From positions 1-6,133 of the forward strand of contig CALBNS010000074.1 of NCBI GenBank assembly GCA_937896665.1: 6,133 bases of DNA. Direction: 5' to 3'. The notes below the pieces were generated by a model. It saw nothing but the letters and a program-made list of their open reading frames with translations. It had not been told where the DNA came from and made no database searches. Positions 1-6,050 of this stretch are shown here, one piece after another; position 1 is the stretch's first letter; each line of letters begins with the position of its first letter. This DNA comes from an uncultured Clostridia bacterium (lineage in GTDB: Bacteria; Bacillota; Clostridia; Lachnospirales; Lachnospiraceae). Made by a program: the position numbers and the translations under genes.

Positions 1-952
1 CCTTTTTGATGTAAAATTTAATCACCAAAAAAACATTACTAAACAAAAAAGAGGAGGATTCCCTATGGTTAATTTTACATCAAACACTTATCAAATGAAA
101 CGGGAAATTTTAACTTTTTCAAATAAAATTTCCAAACATCCTTTCAAGCCGGATAGAAAATTTACCGCTGACATGACTTACGGCATGCTCGCTTCCGGTA
201 GCTGCTTGCTGACTGATATCGTGGATCAGCTTCTCGGATCGTGGTAAGGTACGATTTCAATGCTTTTTTTGGAATTCCTTTGTTCAAATGCCTAGTAAGG
301 CGTTCTACTTGATGAATTAAAACAGGATTATGTCATCTGGCTTACCGCCAAACGGAAGCTGTATTTTCATGGGAAATGGGTTCCTGCTACACAGCTTCGA
401 AACCAACGAAAAGGGAAAATAAAAACACCTCTCACCTACAAAGGTAAAAAGCATGATGCCTATCTTTCTCATGTAAAGGTACAGATTTCTGCTTCTAAGA
501 AAGACATTTACCTTGTACTGGTTTACGGCATTACCGAGTATCCCATGATGCTTGCAACCAATAAGGAAATCAAATCAAAAGAAGATGTTATAAAAGTTGC
601 AAAAACATACTTTTCAAGATGGCGTATTGAGGAATACTTCCGCTGCAAGAAACAAATGTTTCAGTTTGAAAATTTTCGTGTGCGGAAACTTGCTGCCATT
701 AACGCATTAAATTTTTATATCACCCTGTGCATGGCATTTCTGGCTCATATATCCATGAAGCCGGAATCAAATGCCCTCAAGGTTTCCATTATACAGAAAG
801 CTGATCCCATAAAGAAAAAAGTTCATTTCTGCTATTACCGGTTAGCAAAAGGTATCTCAGGCATACTATCGTATGCTAAAGAAGGCATCAGGCTTTGGTT
901 TCGGACCAAGCGTCCTGCATACCGACAACTCTGCCTTAAACTGACCGCTTAA
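1..952 (+). mobile_element. Degenerate IS4-family insertion sequence (partial, ends not defined)
   Basis: The stretch is occupied by a broken transposase gene with its own ribosome binding site, so it is the body of an insertion sequence. The left end is probably outside the window. The right end should lie between the transposase stop at 952 and the operon control region starting at about 1110. I could not find a terminal inverted repeat or target duplication linking the two sides, so the limits given are those of the recognisable content only. The element cannot move on its own because its transposase is deleted internally. Its position directly upstream of the exporter operon means it may have displaced whatever gene, for example a regulator, once lay there. 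Confidence 0.6.
65..952 (+). pseudogene. IS4-family DDE transposase, internally deleted and frameshifted
   Basis: A GAGGAGG ribosome binding site (51-57) precedes the ATG at 65. The first 55 or so codons (to about 235) read as a normal transposase N-terminus. The frame then stops at 245-247. From 299 to 952 the same frame is open for 217 residues without a start codon. This part contains WLTAKRKL, RWRIEEYFRCKKQ and a basic C-terminus. The IS4 signature Y-(2)-R-(3)-E-(6)-K is perfect at 608-652 and carries the catalytic Glu. Between the two parts, 237-245 reads Asp-Arg-Gly and 250-270 reads YDFNAFF in another frame. This resembles the DRGYD motif around the second catalytic Asp, split by 4 extra bases. 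The first catalytic Asp and roughly 150 residues are gone, judged against a usual family length of about 400-470. The call as an inactive transposase is secure; the DRGYD remnant is inference. Confidence 0.85.
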
Positions 953-1109
953 ATAGATAAAAGAATATGCCTCCCAAAGTCCGGTTCCGGCGGGGCTTAT
1001 TAAAGTGCCTCCATTCATAGAACTGCCATTCTTAAATTCCTAAAAAATCGGCAGATTAGTGCTTTGGGCAGATATGATTACTTTTTCATTGCATTTTGCG
1101 GAAACTCAA
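953..1109. other. Non-coding stretch between IS remnant and operon control region
   Basis: No ORF of note is present on either strand. Just after the transposase stop there is a GC-rich, partly self-complementary segment at about 978-1000 (AAGTCC pairing loosely with GGGCTT). It has no T-run and is too weak to call a terminator. The right end of the insertion sequence probably lies in this stretch. I saw no trace of a TetR-type regulator gene. Confidence 0.5.
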
Positions 1110-1154
1110 TAAAATGACCATTAGTCAAAAAAATATTGACTAATGGTCATTTTA
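1110..1154. promoter_or_regulatory. 19-bp inverted repeat: paired repressor operator (TetR-like)
   Basis: Two perfect 19-bp arms, 1110-1128 and 1136-1154, are separated by 7 A/T bases. Each arm contains the 13-bp core TGACCATTAGTCA, or its complement TGACTAATGGTCA, at 1115-1127 and 1137-1149. That core is itself partly symmetric (TGAC-5-GTCA). Its size and symmetry fit a TetR-family operator, the usual local regulator of MMPL/RND exporters. The downstream arm covers the -35 box of the exporter promoter, so a bound repressor would block RNA polymerase. There is no T-run pattern typical of a terminator on the plus strand. Regulator family is inferred, and no regulator gene is visible. Confidence 0.75.
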
Positions 1155-1164
1155 GGTGTATAGT
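1136..1164 (+). promoter_or_regulatory. Sigma-A-type promoter of the exporter operon
   Basis: The -35 box TTGACT (1136-1141) and the -10 box TATAGT (1159-1164) are separated by exactly 17 bp, each differing from consensus by one base. Predicted transcription start is near 1171, leaving a leader of about 40 bases before the ATG at 1211. The -35 box lies inside the second operator copy, which predicts direct repression. This is the only strong promoter seen ahead of the two-gene operon. Confidence 0.8.
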
Positions 1165-1175
1165 CTCATATGAAA

Positions 1176-1188
1176 TGACTAATGGTCA
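1176..1188 (+). promoter_or_regulatory. Third copy of the 13-bp operator, in the leader
   Basis: TGACTAATGGTCA is identical to the core at 1137-1149 and in the same orientation, 39 bases further downstream. It falls just after the predicted transcription start, so repressor here could act as a roadblock or bind cooperatively with the upstream pair. A spacing of 39 bp is close to, though not exactly, a whole number of helical turns. Confidence 0.7.
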
Positions 1189-1197
1189 TATTTTGTT

Positions 1198-1203
1198 GGG
1201 AGG
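1198..1203 (+). promoter_or_regulatory. Ribosome binding site fixing the exporter start at 1211
   Basis: GGGAGG ends 7 bases before the ATG at 1211. The longer reading from a TTG at 1136 would begin inside the operator and the -35 box, upstream of the predicted transcript start, so it is rejected. Confidence 0.85.
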
Positions 1204-1210
1204 TGTGTAT

Positions 1211-3292
1211 ATGTTTAAGTTTGGAAAATGGATTGCAAAGCACCGAATTCCGGTAGTCATCATAAGTTTATTACTGTTAATACCTGCAGCATTTGGGTAT
1301 CTAAATACTCGTGTGAACTATGATATTTTATATTATCTGCCGGATGATATTGAGACGATGCAGGGGCAGGATATTTTATTAAAGGATTTTGGCAAGGGTG
1401 CCTATGCTATTTTTATGGTTAACGGCATGGGAGACAAGGATGTATCAGAGCTCAAATCTAAAGTAGAGGAAGTAGATCATGTGTCCCAGGTAATATGGTA
1501 TGATACGGTTCTTGATCCATCTATTCCTCAGGAAATATTACCAGATTCTATCTACAAGATTTTCCATTCGGATGAAGGTACTCTTATGGCTATATTTTTT
1601 GATGAGGGAACTTCATCTGAAAGCACTATGAATGCTATTGAAGAAATCAGAAGTATTTCAACGGACCAATGCTTCCTTAGCAGCATGTCAGCCATCGTAA
1701 CGGATACGAGAGATCTTGTTAATAAAGAGTTGTTTTGGTATGTGCTGATTGCTGTTATTCTATCAGCTATCATTTTGGCATTGACAATGGATTCTTGGAT
1801 GGCTCCGATTTTCTTTTTGACGACCATAGGAGTCTCTATTGTCTTAAATCTTGGTAGCAACATTATTCAGGGCGAGATTTCCTTTATTACCATGTCATTG
1901 GCAGCAATACTCCAGCTTGCTGTTACTATGGACTATTCCATCTTCTTATGGAATAGCTATCGGGAAGAAAAGAAAAATCAGCCATCCAAAGAAGATGCTA
2001 TGGCAAGTGCCATATCCCGGACTATACTTTCTGTAGCTGGTTCGTCCCTTACAACCATAGCCGGATTTATCGCTCTTTGCTTTATGACATTTACGCTGGG
2101 GTTGGACCTTGGAATCGTTATGGTAAAGGGTGTGGTGCTGGGCGTTATTGCCTGTGTAACGGTTTTACCGGCACTTATTTTGATATTTGATGGTCTTATA
2201 GAAAAGTTAGGACACCGTCCAGTTAATATTAAGGGAAATATGCTTACCAGTTTTGTAGTAAAGCACCACAGGATAATTTTTATCGTATTAATGCTTCTTT
2301 GGATTCCGGCATTGTTTGGCTATAAAAACATGAAGGTATATTACAATCTGGATGCCAGCCTCCCTAAATATCTGCCATCCGTTGTAGCTAATGAAAAATT
2401 GGATGATGGATACGATATGAATAGCATCATGATGGTGCTTGCCGATGAAAATCTAGATTCACGCGATGGCAAAAAGATGCTTTCGGAGCTTGAAGAGGTA
2501 AAAGGTGTTGGCTTTGCTTTAGGAATTGATTCTCTAAAATCGCCCACAATACCGGAGGAGTTCATGGGAGATGCGTTAAATGAAGAATTAACGGAAAATC
2601 TTAAAGGAGGGGGATATCAATTAATCTTATTAAGTTCAGAGTATGCGGTTGCTACGGATGAAGTAAATGAGCAGGTGGAAGAACTAAACAAAATTGTAAA
2701 ACGATATGATCCGAATGCAATGCTTATCGGTGAAGCACCCTGTACAAAGGATTTGATACAGATAACAGACCATGATTTTAAGGTTGTAAGTCTTGTATCC
2801 ATATTTGCGATTTTCTTCCTGATAATGTTTGTGCTAAGGTCCATTTCCCTGCCGTTTATATTGGTGGCGGTAATTGAACTTGCAATATATATAAACTTGG
2901 GAATGTGTTTTTTTACGGGAACAGTTGAATCTTTTGTTGCTTCCATTGTTATAGGAACTATTCAATTAGGAGCTACCGTGGATTATGCGATTTTAATGAC
3001 AAATCGGTACATGCAGGAGAGATCCCTTGGATTAAATAAAATCGAAGCGACCAAAACAGCGCTCTCCACATCTATGGAGTCAATACTTACCAGTGCGTTG
3101 GGATTCTTTGCAGCTACTATCGGTGTGGGAGTATTTTCAGATGTTGACCTAATCAGTTCTCTCTGTGTCCTAATGGGTCGAGGAGCACTGATTAGCATGG
3201 TTTTGGTACTATCATTGCTGCCAGCTTGCTTTCTGATGTTTGATGGCTTGATACAAAAGACGAGTTTACATACGAAAAAGAGTGACAATTAG
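1211..3292 (+). CDS. MMPL/RND-superfamily membrane exporter
   Basis: This 693-residue membrane protein has the duplicated architecture of the MMPL family, whose members export lipids and other hydrophobic compounds using proton flow. Each half starts with one membrane helix after a basic stretch (about residues 11-30, after KWIAKHRIP, and 353-371, after VVKHHR). A large extracytoplasmic domain follows (about 31-170 and 372-522), then five further helices (about 175-330 and 524-680), giving 12 in total. The Asp-Tyr pairs that relay protons in MmpL3-type proteins are both present: D241-Y242 in AVTMDYSIFLWNSYREE and D591-Y592 in GATVDYAILMTNRYMQE. The C-terminus is short and basic (KTSLHTKKSDN), with no regulatory tail. 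Length is typical of Firmicute members and I see no frame damage. The operator-flanked promoter lies immediately upstream and the lipoprotein gene follows 10 bases after the stop. The substrate cannot be told from sequence; a role in drug efflux is possible but not shown. Confidence 0.92.
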   Translation: MFKFGKWIAKHRIPVVIISLLLLIPAAFGYLNTRVNYDILYYLPDDIETMQGQDILLKDFGKGAYAIFMVNGMGDKDVSELKSKVEEVDHVSQVIWYDTVLDPSIPQEILPDSIYKIFHSDEGTLMAIFFDEGTSSESTMNAIEEIRSISTDQCFLSSMSAIVTDTRDLVNKELFWYVLIAVILSAIILALTMDSWMAPIFFLTTIGVSIVLNLGSNIIQGEISFITMSLAAILQLAVTMDYSIFLWNSYREEKKNQPSKEDAMASAISRTILSVAGSSLTTIAGFIALCFMTFTLGLDLGIVMVKGVVLGVIACVTVLPALILIFDGLIEKLGHRPVNIKGNMLTSFVVKHHRIIFIVLMLLWIPALFGYKNMKVYYNLDASLPKYLPSVVANEKLDDGYDMNSIMMVLADENLDSRDGKKMLSELEEVKGVGFALGIDSLKSPTIPEEFMGDALNEELTENLKGGGYQLILLSSEYAVATDEVNEQVEELNKIVKRYDPNAMLIGEAPCTKDLIQITDHDFKVVSLVSIFAIFFLIMFVLRSISLPFILVAVIELAIYINLGMCFFTGTVESFVASIVIGTIQLGATVDYAILMTNRYMQERSLGLNKIEATKTALSTSMESILTSALGFFAATIGVGVFSDVDLISSLCVLMGRGALISMVLVLSLLPACFLMFDGLIQKTSLHTKKSDN

Positions 3293-3302
3293 GAGGGAAT
3301 AC

Positions 3303-5054
3303 ATGATGAAACATACAAGAGCAATTGCAATGTTAATGACTGCTACAATGATTATGATAAGCCTTGTCGGATGTGCAACAGAAAATAAAGAAGCATCCAA
3401 TACAAATGCCAAAGAAGATGGTACTGCTAAGGAGGAGTCTTTGGAAAGTACTGCAAAAAAAATGCTGAATTCTCACGGAAGTGAGGAAGGAAAGGAGGAA
3501 ACCGTTTATATTATCGGGGATGTAAATGGTAATGCTAAGAAGCAAATTGTAAGCGCTTGGCTTAAAAATCCGGATGAAAAGAATGAAATAAAGGATGTTA
3601 GTAATCTGAAAGATATTGAAAATGTCGAAGGTGATGAAACCTATAGGGAAGGCAGTAACGACGAACTGATTTGGGATGCTAAAGGAAATGATATTTATTA
3701 TCAGGGAACGACAGACGGGCAGCTTCCGATTACAACAAAAATAGATTATGAACTGGATGGGAAAAAGGTAGACGCAAATGATCTGACAGGGGCAACAGGA
3801 CACCTAAAAATAACATTTTCCTATGAAAACAACACGAAAGCAACGCGCATAGTGAATGGAAAAAATGTAACCATGTATCAGCCCTTTACTGTTATATCGG
3901 GAATGGCATTAGATAACGAAAAAGCGACTAAAGTAACAGTATCTAACGGAAAAGTTATAGAAGCAGAAGGTAAAACCTTAGTATTTGGTATGGCAATGCC
4001 CGGTCTTAAAGAAAGCCTCGGCTTAAATAATGCATCCGTTGATATAGATATTCCCGAAAAAGTGGAGATGGAAATGGATATCAAAGATTTTTCACTTCTT
4101 ACCTCAATAACCGTATTTGGAAATTCTGCATTATCAGAACTTGATTTAGATGATACTAATTCTGTAGAAGATTTAAAGGCATCCATAAAGGATTTGAATG
4201 AAGCATCGGGTAAGTTAGAAAATGGCACCTCAGAATTATATGATGGGGTCGGAAAATTAAAAAGTGGTGCGGATTCTTTAGCAAGAGGTATGACACAGAT
4301 AGATAGTGGAGCAAAGCAGCTTGCCGACGGACTTTCAAAATTAAAAGCTAAAAATGATGAACTAAACAGTGGGGCATCTGCGCTATCCGGTGGATTGGAA
4401 AAGATGCAAGAATCTATGAAAAATACTGATGGTATAACAAGTTTAGTTCAAGGCTCGGCTCAGGTAAAGACGGGAATATCAGGTTCTAAGGACGCTGCAA
4501 ATAGCCTCAAAGAATTGTTAACCGCAATGAGTCAAGCCGATCCTTCAAACCCGCAGCTTCAAGGGGCACTGGCTTACGCAACAGGCTTGTCTGATGGATT
4601 AACAGGTTTAGATAGTAGTTATTCCCAGATAGACACCGGAATAAAATCAGTCGCTTCATCTATGGGAGATATATCAACCGGAGTTGACCAACTTGCAATA
4701 GGTGCATCACAACTATCAGATGGCATCGCATCCTATACAGCAGGTGTTGGGACCGCAGCTGATGCAGCAACCACATTATCTGAAGGTACTTCAAAAGCTA
4801 ACTCAGGAGTAACAAGTTTAAGTCAGGGGTCTTCACAACTTTCCTCGGGAGCAAAAGAACTAATGAATGGAATGACAAAGTTTAACAAAGAAGGAATTGA
4901 AAAACTTACCAACATGGTAGAGGATGACTTAGTAGGCGTAGTAGACCGCATAAAAGAACTTCAAAAATATGCTAACGAATATACTTCATACTCCGGAACA
5001 GCAGATAACGAAACAAGTAGCGTAAGGTTTATTATGCGAACTGAAGGTATATAA
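3303..5054 (+). CDS. Secreted lipoprotein with xxxLxxG heptad repeats, exporter partner
   Basis: The predicted protein is 583 residues from the ATG at 3303. GGAGGG (3292-3297) overlaps the exporter stop codon, 5 bases from 3303 and 8 from an alternative ATG at 3306. A GTG start at 3282 lies upstream of this site and is rejected. The N-terminus is a lipoprotein signal: basic MMKHTR, a hydrophobic core, and a lipobox LVGC with Cys24 as the expected lipidated residue. A globular region follows (about 60-285, with ETVYIIGDVNGNAKK and ELIWDAKGNDIYYQG). Next come two blocks of X-X-X-Leu-X-X-Gly heptads: residues 305-364, nine consecutive heptads, and about 443-523, twelve in strict register. A linker (about 365-440, with SQADPSNPQLQG) separates the blocks. 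The end (YSGTADNETSSVRFIMRTEGI) matches the style of this family's normal terminus, so the protein looks complete. It has no C-terminal membrane helix. Proteins of this kind recur beside MMPL genes and share the heptads of YhgE/Pip-like proteins. I infer that it is a cell-surface partner or adaptor of the exporter; biochemical function is unknown. Confidence 0.85.
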   Translation: MMKHTRAIAMLMTATMIMISLVGCATENKEASNTNAKEDGTAKEESLESTAKKMLNSHGSEEGKEETVYIIGDVNGNAKKQIVSAWLKNPDEKNEIKDVSNLKDIENVEGDETYREGSNDELIWDAKGNDIYYQGTTDGQLPITTKIDYELDGKKVDANDLTGATGHLKITFSYENNTKATRIVNGKNVTMYQPFTVISGMALDNEKATKVTVSNGKVIEAEGKTLVFGMAMPGLKESLGLNNASVDIDIPEKVEMEMDIKDFSLLTSITVFGNSALSELDLDDTNSVEDLKASIKDLNEASGKLENGTSELYDGVGKLKSGADSLARGMTQIDSGAKQLADGLSKLKAKNDELNSGASALSGGLEKMQESMKNTDGITSLVQGSAQVKTGISGSKDAANSLKELLTAMSQADPSNPQLQGALAYATGLSDGLTGLDSSYSQIDTGIKSVASSMGDISTGVDQLAIGASQLSDGIASYTAGVGTAADAATTLSEGTSKANSGVTSLSQGSSQLSSGAKELMNGMTKFNKEGIEKLTNMVEDDLVGVVDRIKELQKYANEYTSYSGTADNETSSVRFIMRTEGI

Positions 5055-5342
5055 AATATCATAGAATTCCTATTAAATATGTATCTTTTGCATTTAGTGG
5101 ATTTAGTGGCATAAAATTTGTGCCTCTTCTAACACCTTATTGTTTATGATATACTACAAGTAAGGATATGTTACGCAAAAGGTAAACGGAAGCAGCTTTT
5201 GGCAACACTTTGGCAACAAAAAGTCAGAAAGGCTATAGAAATAGGATAATATGAATAACTGAAGCCATGAGCAATACAAAACTTAAACATATATAGTTAA
5301 GTTTAAAGATTTTTTATGGAGTGGGAATAGGAGAAAATGTTT
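5055..5342. other. Gene-poor intergenic stretch after the operon
   Basis: No credible gene is seen. It holds a 9-bp tandem duplication (ATTTAGTGG at 5092-5100 and 5101-5109) and an 11-base-period direct repeat at 5197-5218. An AT-rich hairpin AAACTTAA/TTAAGTTT (5279-5286 and 5297-5304) is followed by six T at 5310-5315 and would be at most a weak terminator. A 24-codon open stretch ending at the TAG at 5236 begins GYVTQKV. It recalls the YTHVTQKM end of phage integrases but is too short to call. Confidence 0.5.
5197..5218 (+). repeat. Two 11-bp-period direct repeats (TTTGGCAACA)
   Basis: TTTGGCAACA occurs at 5198-5207 and again at 5209-5218, giving an 11-base period. Direct repeats at helical-turn spacing near recombinase remnants resemble arm-type integrase binding sites, but they could also be a chance duplication. 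See the similar pair at 5378-5396. Confidence 0.5.
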
Positions 5343-5374
5343 GGGAAGCCTTATAGAATAGGGCTTCCCTTTTT
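5343..5374 (+). terminator. Rho-independent terminator, plus strand
   Basis: A perfect 8-bp stem GGGAAGCC (5343-5350) / GGCTTCCC (5362-5369) with an 11-base loop is followed directly by five T (5370-5374). It is the first strong terminator downstream of the exporter/lipoprotein operon, about 290 bases after the lipoprotein stop. It may have belonged originally to a gene now lost from the space between. It lacks a T-run in the opposite direction, so it works on the plus strand only. Confidence 0.8.
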
Positions 5375-5377
5375 AGG

Positions 5378-5396
5378 TGCTTGCAAAATGCTTGCA
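5378..5396 (+). repeat. Two 11-bp-period direct repeats (TGCTTGCA)
   Basis: TGCTTGCA is found at 5378-5385 and 5389-5396, again an 11-base period, just after the plus-strand terminator. A perfect 7-bp inverted repeat AATTATC/GATAATT (5398-5404 and 5410-5416) follows immediately. The pairing of direct repeats with nearby recombinase debris hints at an old attachment region; this is inference only. Confidence 0.45.
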
Positions 5397-5480
5397 GAAT
5401 TATCAATATGATAATTAAAGATAGATTAATTTGTATTTCTGACAGTAAAATCAGTCGATTTTGTTTCATTCCAACTGTTA

Positions 5481-5547
5481 TAAAAATACTCCTTTTTGAT
5501 AAAAAATGTCACACCTGAAATTCTTACCAAAAAGGAGTAAATTTTTA
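5481..5547. terminator. Long inverted repeat, possible bidirectional terminator
   Basis: Arms TAAAAAT (5481-5487) plus ACTCCTTTTTG (5488-5498) pair with CAAAAAGGAGT (5528-5538) plus ATTTTTA (5541-5547). This gives 18 pairs with a 2-base bulge and a 29-base loop. On each strand the 11-bp core stem is followed by a run of five T, so it could end transcription from both sides. On the minus strand it lies about 50 bases past the stop of the recombinase remnant, the expected place for that gene's terminator. The long loop and AT-rich stem make it weaker than the terminator at 5343. Confidence 0.5.
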
Positions 5548-5593
5548 ATAGAAACACAAACTATTTCACACGACATCATGATTGTCTATATAT

Positions 5594-5776
5594 TTATTTC
5601 ATAAGGGTCTCTTGCGTCAATACATTTATATATAATCCATTCTTTTCTAGCAAAACATCGTATCCACTTTCAGGCATTCCATAATTAAGCATGCTGAGAG
5701 AGGTGTGTCTGAACATATGTGTCTTGATATAGCGAGCAGCTCCAGAAGCTTTTAGGAAATCCTGAGATTCATCCAA
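5594..5776 (-). pseudogene. Tyrosine recombinase (phage-type integrase) C-terminal remnant
   Basis: The minus-strand reading contains YIKTHMFRHTSLSML, with HMFRHT at 5719-5702. This is the H-x-x-R-H box of tyrosine recombinases, in the form common in Firmicute phage and conjugative-element integrases. These enzymes cut and rejoin DNA at attachment sites. After this box the sequence stops matching the family: the expected VGH-type box and the catalytic Tyr within a YTHV-like motif are absent, and the frame ends early (about 35 residues after the box). Upstream of the box only about 10 residues look family-like before the frame runs into the hairpin at 5806-5844, so the whole N-terminal and core parts are missing. 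It is a fragment of about 60 residues against a normal length of 350-400. The call rests on one good motif, so moderate confidence. Confidence 0.45.
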
Positions 5777-5805
5777 GAGCCGGCGGAACCTGAAGAATAG
5801 CTATT

Positions 5806-5844
5806 GAAAACGACTAAAGCACCTCACAACGAGGCTTTAGTCGT
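5806..5844 (-). terminator. Strong hairpin, terminator-like on the minus strand
   Basis: Perfect 11-bp arms ACGACTAAAGC (5810-5820) and GCTTTAGTCGT (5834-5844) can be extended inward by CTC/GAG (5823-5825 and 5831-5833). Read on the minus strand, the stem is followed by TTTTC, a short T-run. No minus-strand gene is visible between it and the window end, so if it is a terminator its gene is gone. Alternatively it is a structural end of a mobile element joined to the recombinase remnant. Confidence 0.55.
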
Positions 5845-5932
5845 AAAAACTCTGGAAGTTAACATGTAAGCAGAAGGCAAACTTTCGGATTTGTTATGAG
5901 ATTGGAACAGAGAAAAAGATTAAAGAAAGGTA
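5845..5932. other. No gene seen between hairpin and MerR-type promoter
   Basis: The AT-rich sequence has no supported reading frame on either strand. In typical MerR-type loci the regulator or a target gene sits beside the operator; none is found here. Confidence 0.4.
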
Positions 5933-5963
5933 TTGACTTGTAGTGCACTCCAAGTGCTAGTAT
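5933..5963 (+). promoter_or_regulatory. MerR-family-type promoter/operator with 19-bp spacer
   Basis: TTGACT (5933-5938) and TAGTAT (5958-5963) are 19 bp apart. That is the over-long spacer characteristic of promoters activated by MerR-family regulators, which twist the DNA to realign the two boxes. Between and overlapping them lies an 18-bp dyad, CTTGTAGTG/CACTCCAAG (5937-5954), with a single mismatch, placed where MerR proteins bind. The core AGTGCACT resembles operators of the AdhR/NmlR-like branch that responds to aldehydes and thiol stress. The regulator is not in the window, and no gene with a ribosome binding site follows before the window end. Confidence 0.7.
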
Positions 5964-5965
5964 TC

Positions 5966-5985
5966 AATACATCATGTGGTGTATT
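5966..5985. repeat. 20-bp imperfect palindrome at the predicted transcript start
   Basis: AATACATCATGTGGTGTATT reads as a dyad with outer AATACA/TGTATT and inner CA/TG pairs. It starts 3 bases after the -10 box of the MerR-type promoter. It could be a second operator or a hairpin at the RNA 5' end. An overlapping perfect repeat ATGTGG (5974-5979) / CCACAT (5986-5991) competes with it. Confidence 0.45.
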
Positions 5986-6050
5986 CCACATTTGCTAATT
6001 AAGCATGAGACAAGATGGTAATTCATCAGAGTCTTATAAGCGATTTTACA

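Noticed and set aside
1..10. CCTTTTTGAT shared with 5491-5500
   Set aside because: It is only 10 A/T-rich bases and the flanks do not continue the match, so it is not evidence of a shared insertion-sequence end.
545..952. Separate 135-residue protein starting at the ATG at 545
   Set aside because: The frame is open and transposase-like from 299, with no ribosome binding site before 545, so it is the C-terminal part of the broken transposase.
1136..1210. 25-codon N-terminal extension of the exporter from a TTG start
   Set aside because: It begins inside the operator and the -35 box, upstream of the predicted transcript start. The GGGAGG site points to the ATG at 1211, where the family-like sequence starts.
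1851..2036. 61-codon plus-strand frame inside the exporter
   Set aside because: It overlaps the well-supported exporter in another frame and shows no independent features.
3282..3302. Earlier GTG start for the lipoprotein
   Set aside because: It lies upstream of the GGAGGG site and would put charged residues before the lipoprotein signal; 3303 has correct spacing.
3333..3803. 156-codon minus-strand reading frame opposite the lipoprotein
   Set aside because: It lies wholly within the lipoprotein gene, shows no family motif, and has a composition expected of an antisense shadow. The other minus-strand frames within 1552-4338 are rejected for the same reason.
5127..5155. Possible promoter with TATACT -10 at 5150-5155
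   Set aside because: The -35 region (TTCTAA) is poor and no gene follows; not supported.
5337..5411. 24-codon ORF MFGKPYRIGL... ending in TGA
   Set aside because: It reads straight through the terminator stem, and the AGGAG upstream is only 3 bases from the ATG; probably chance.
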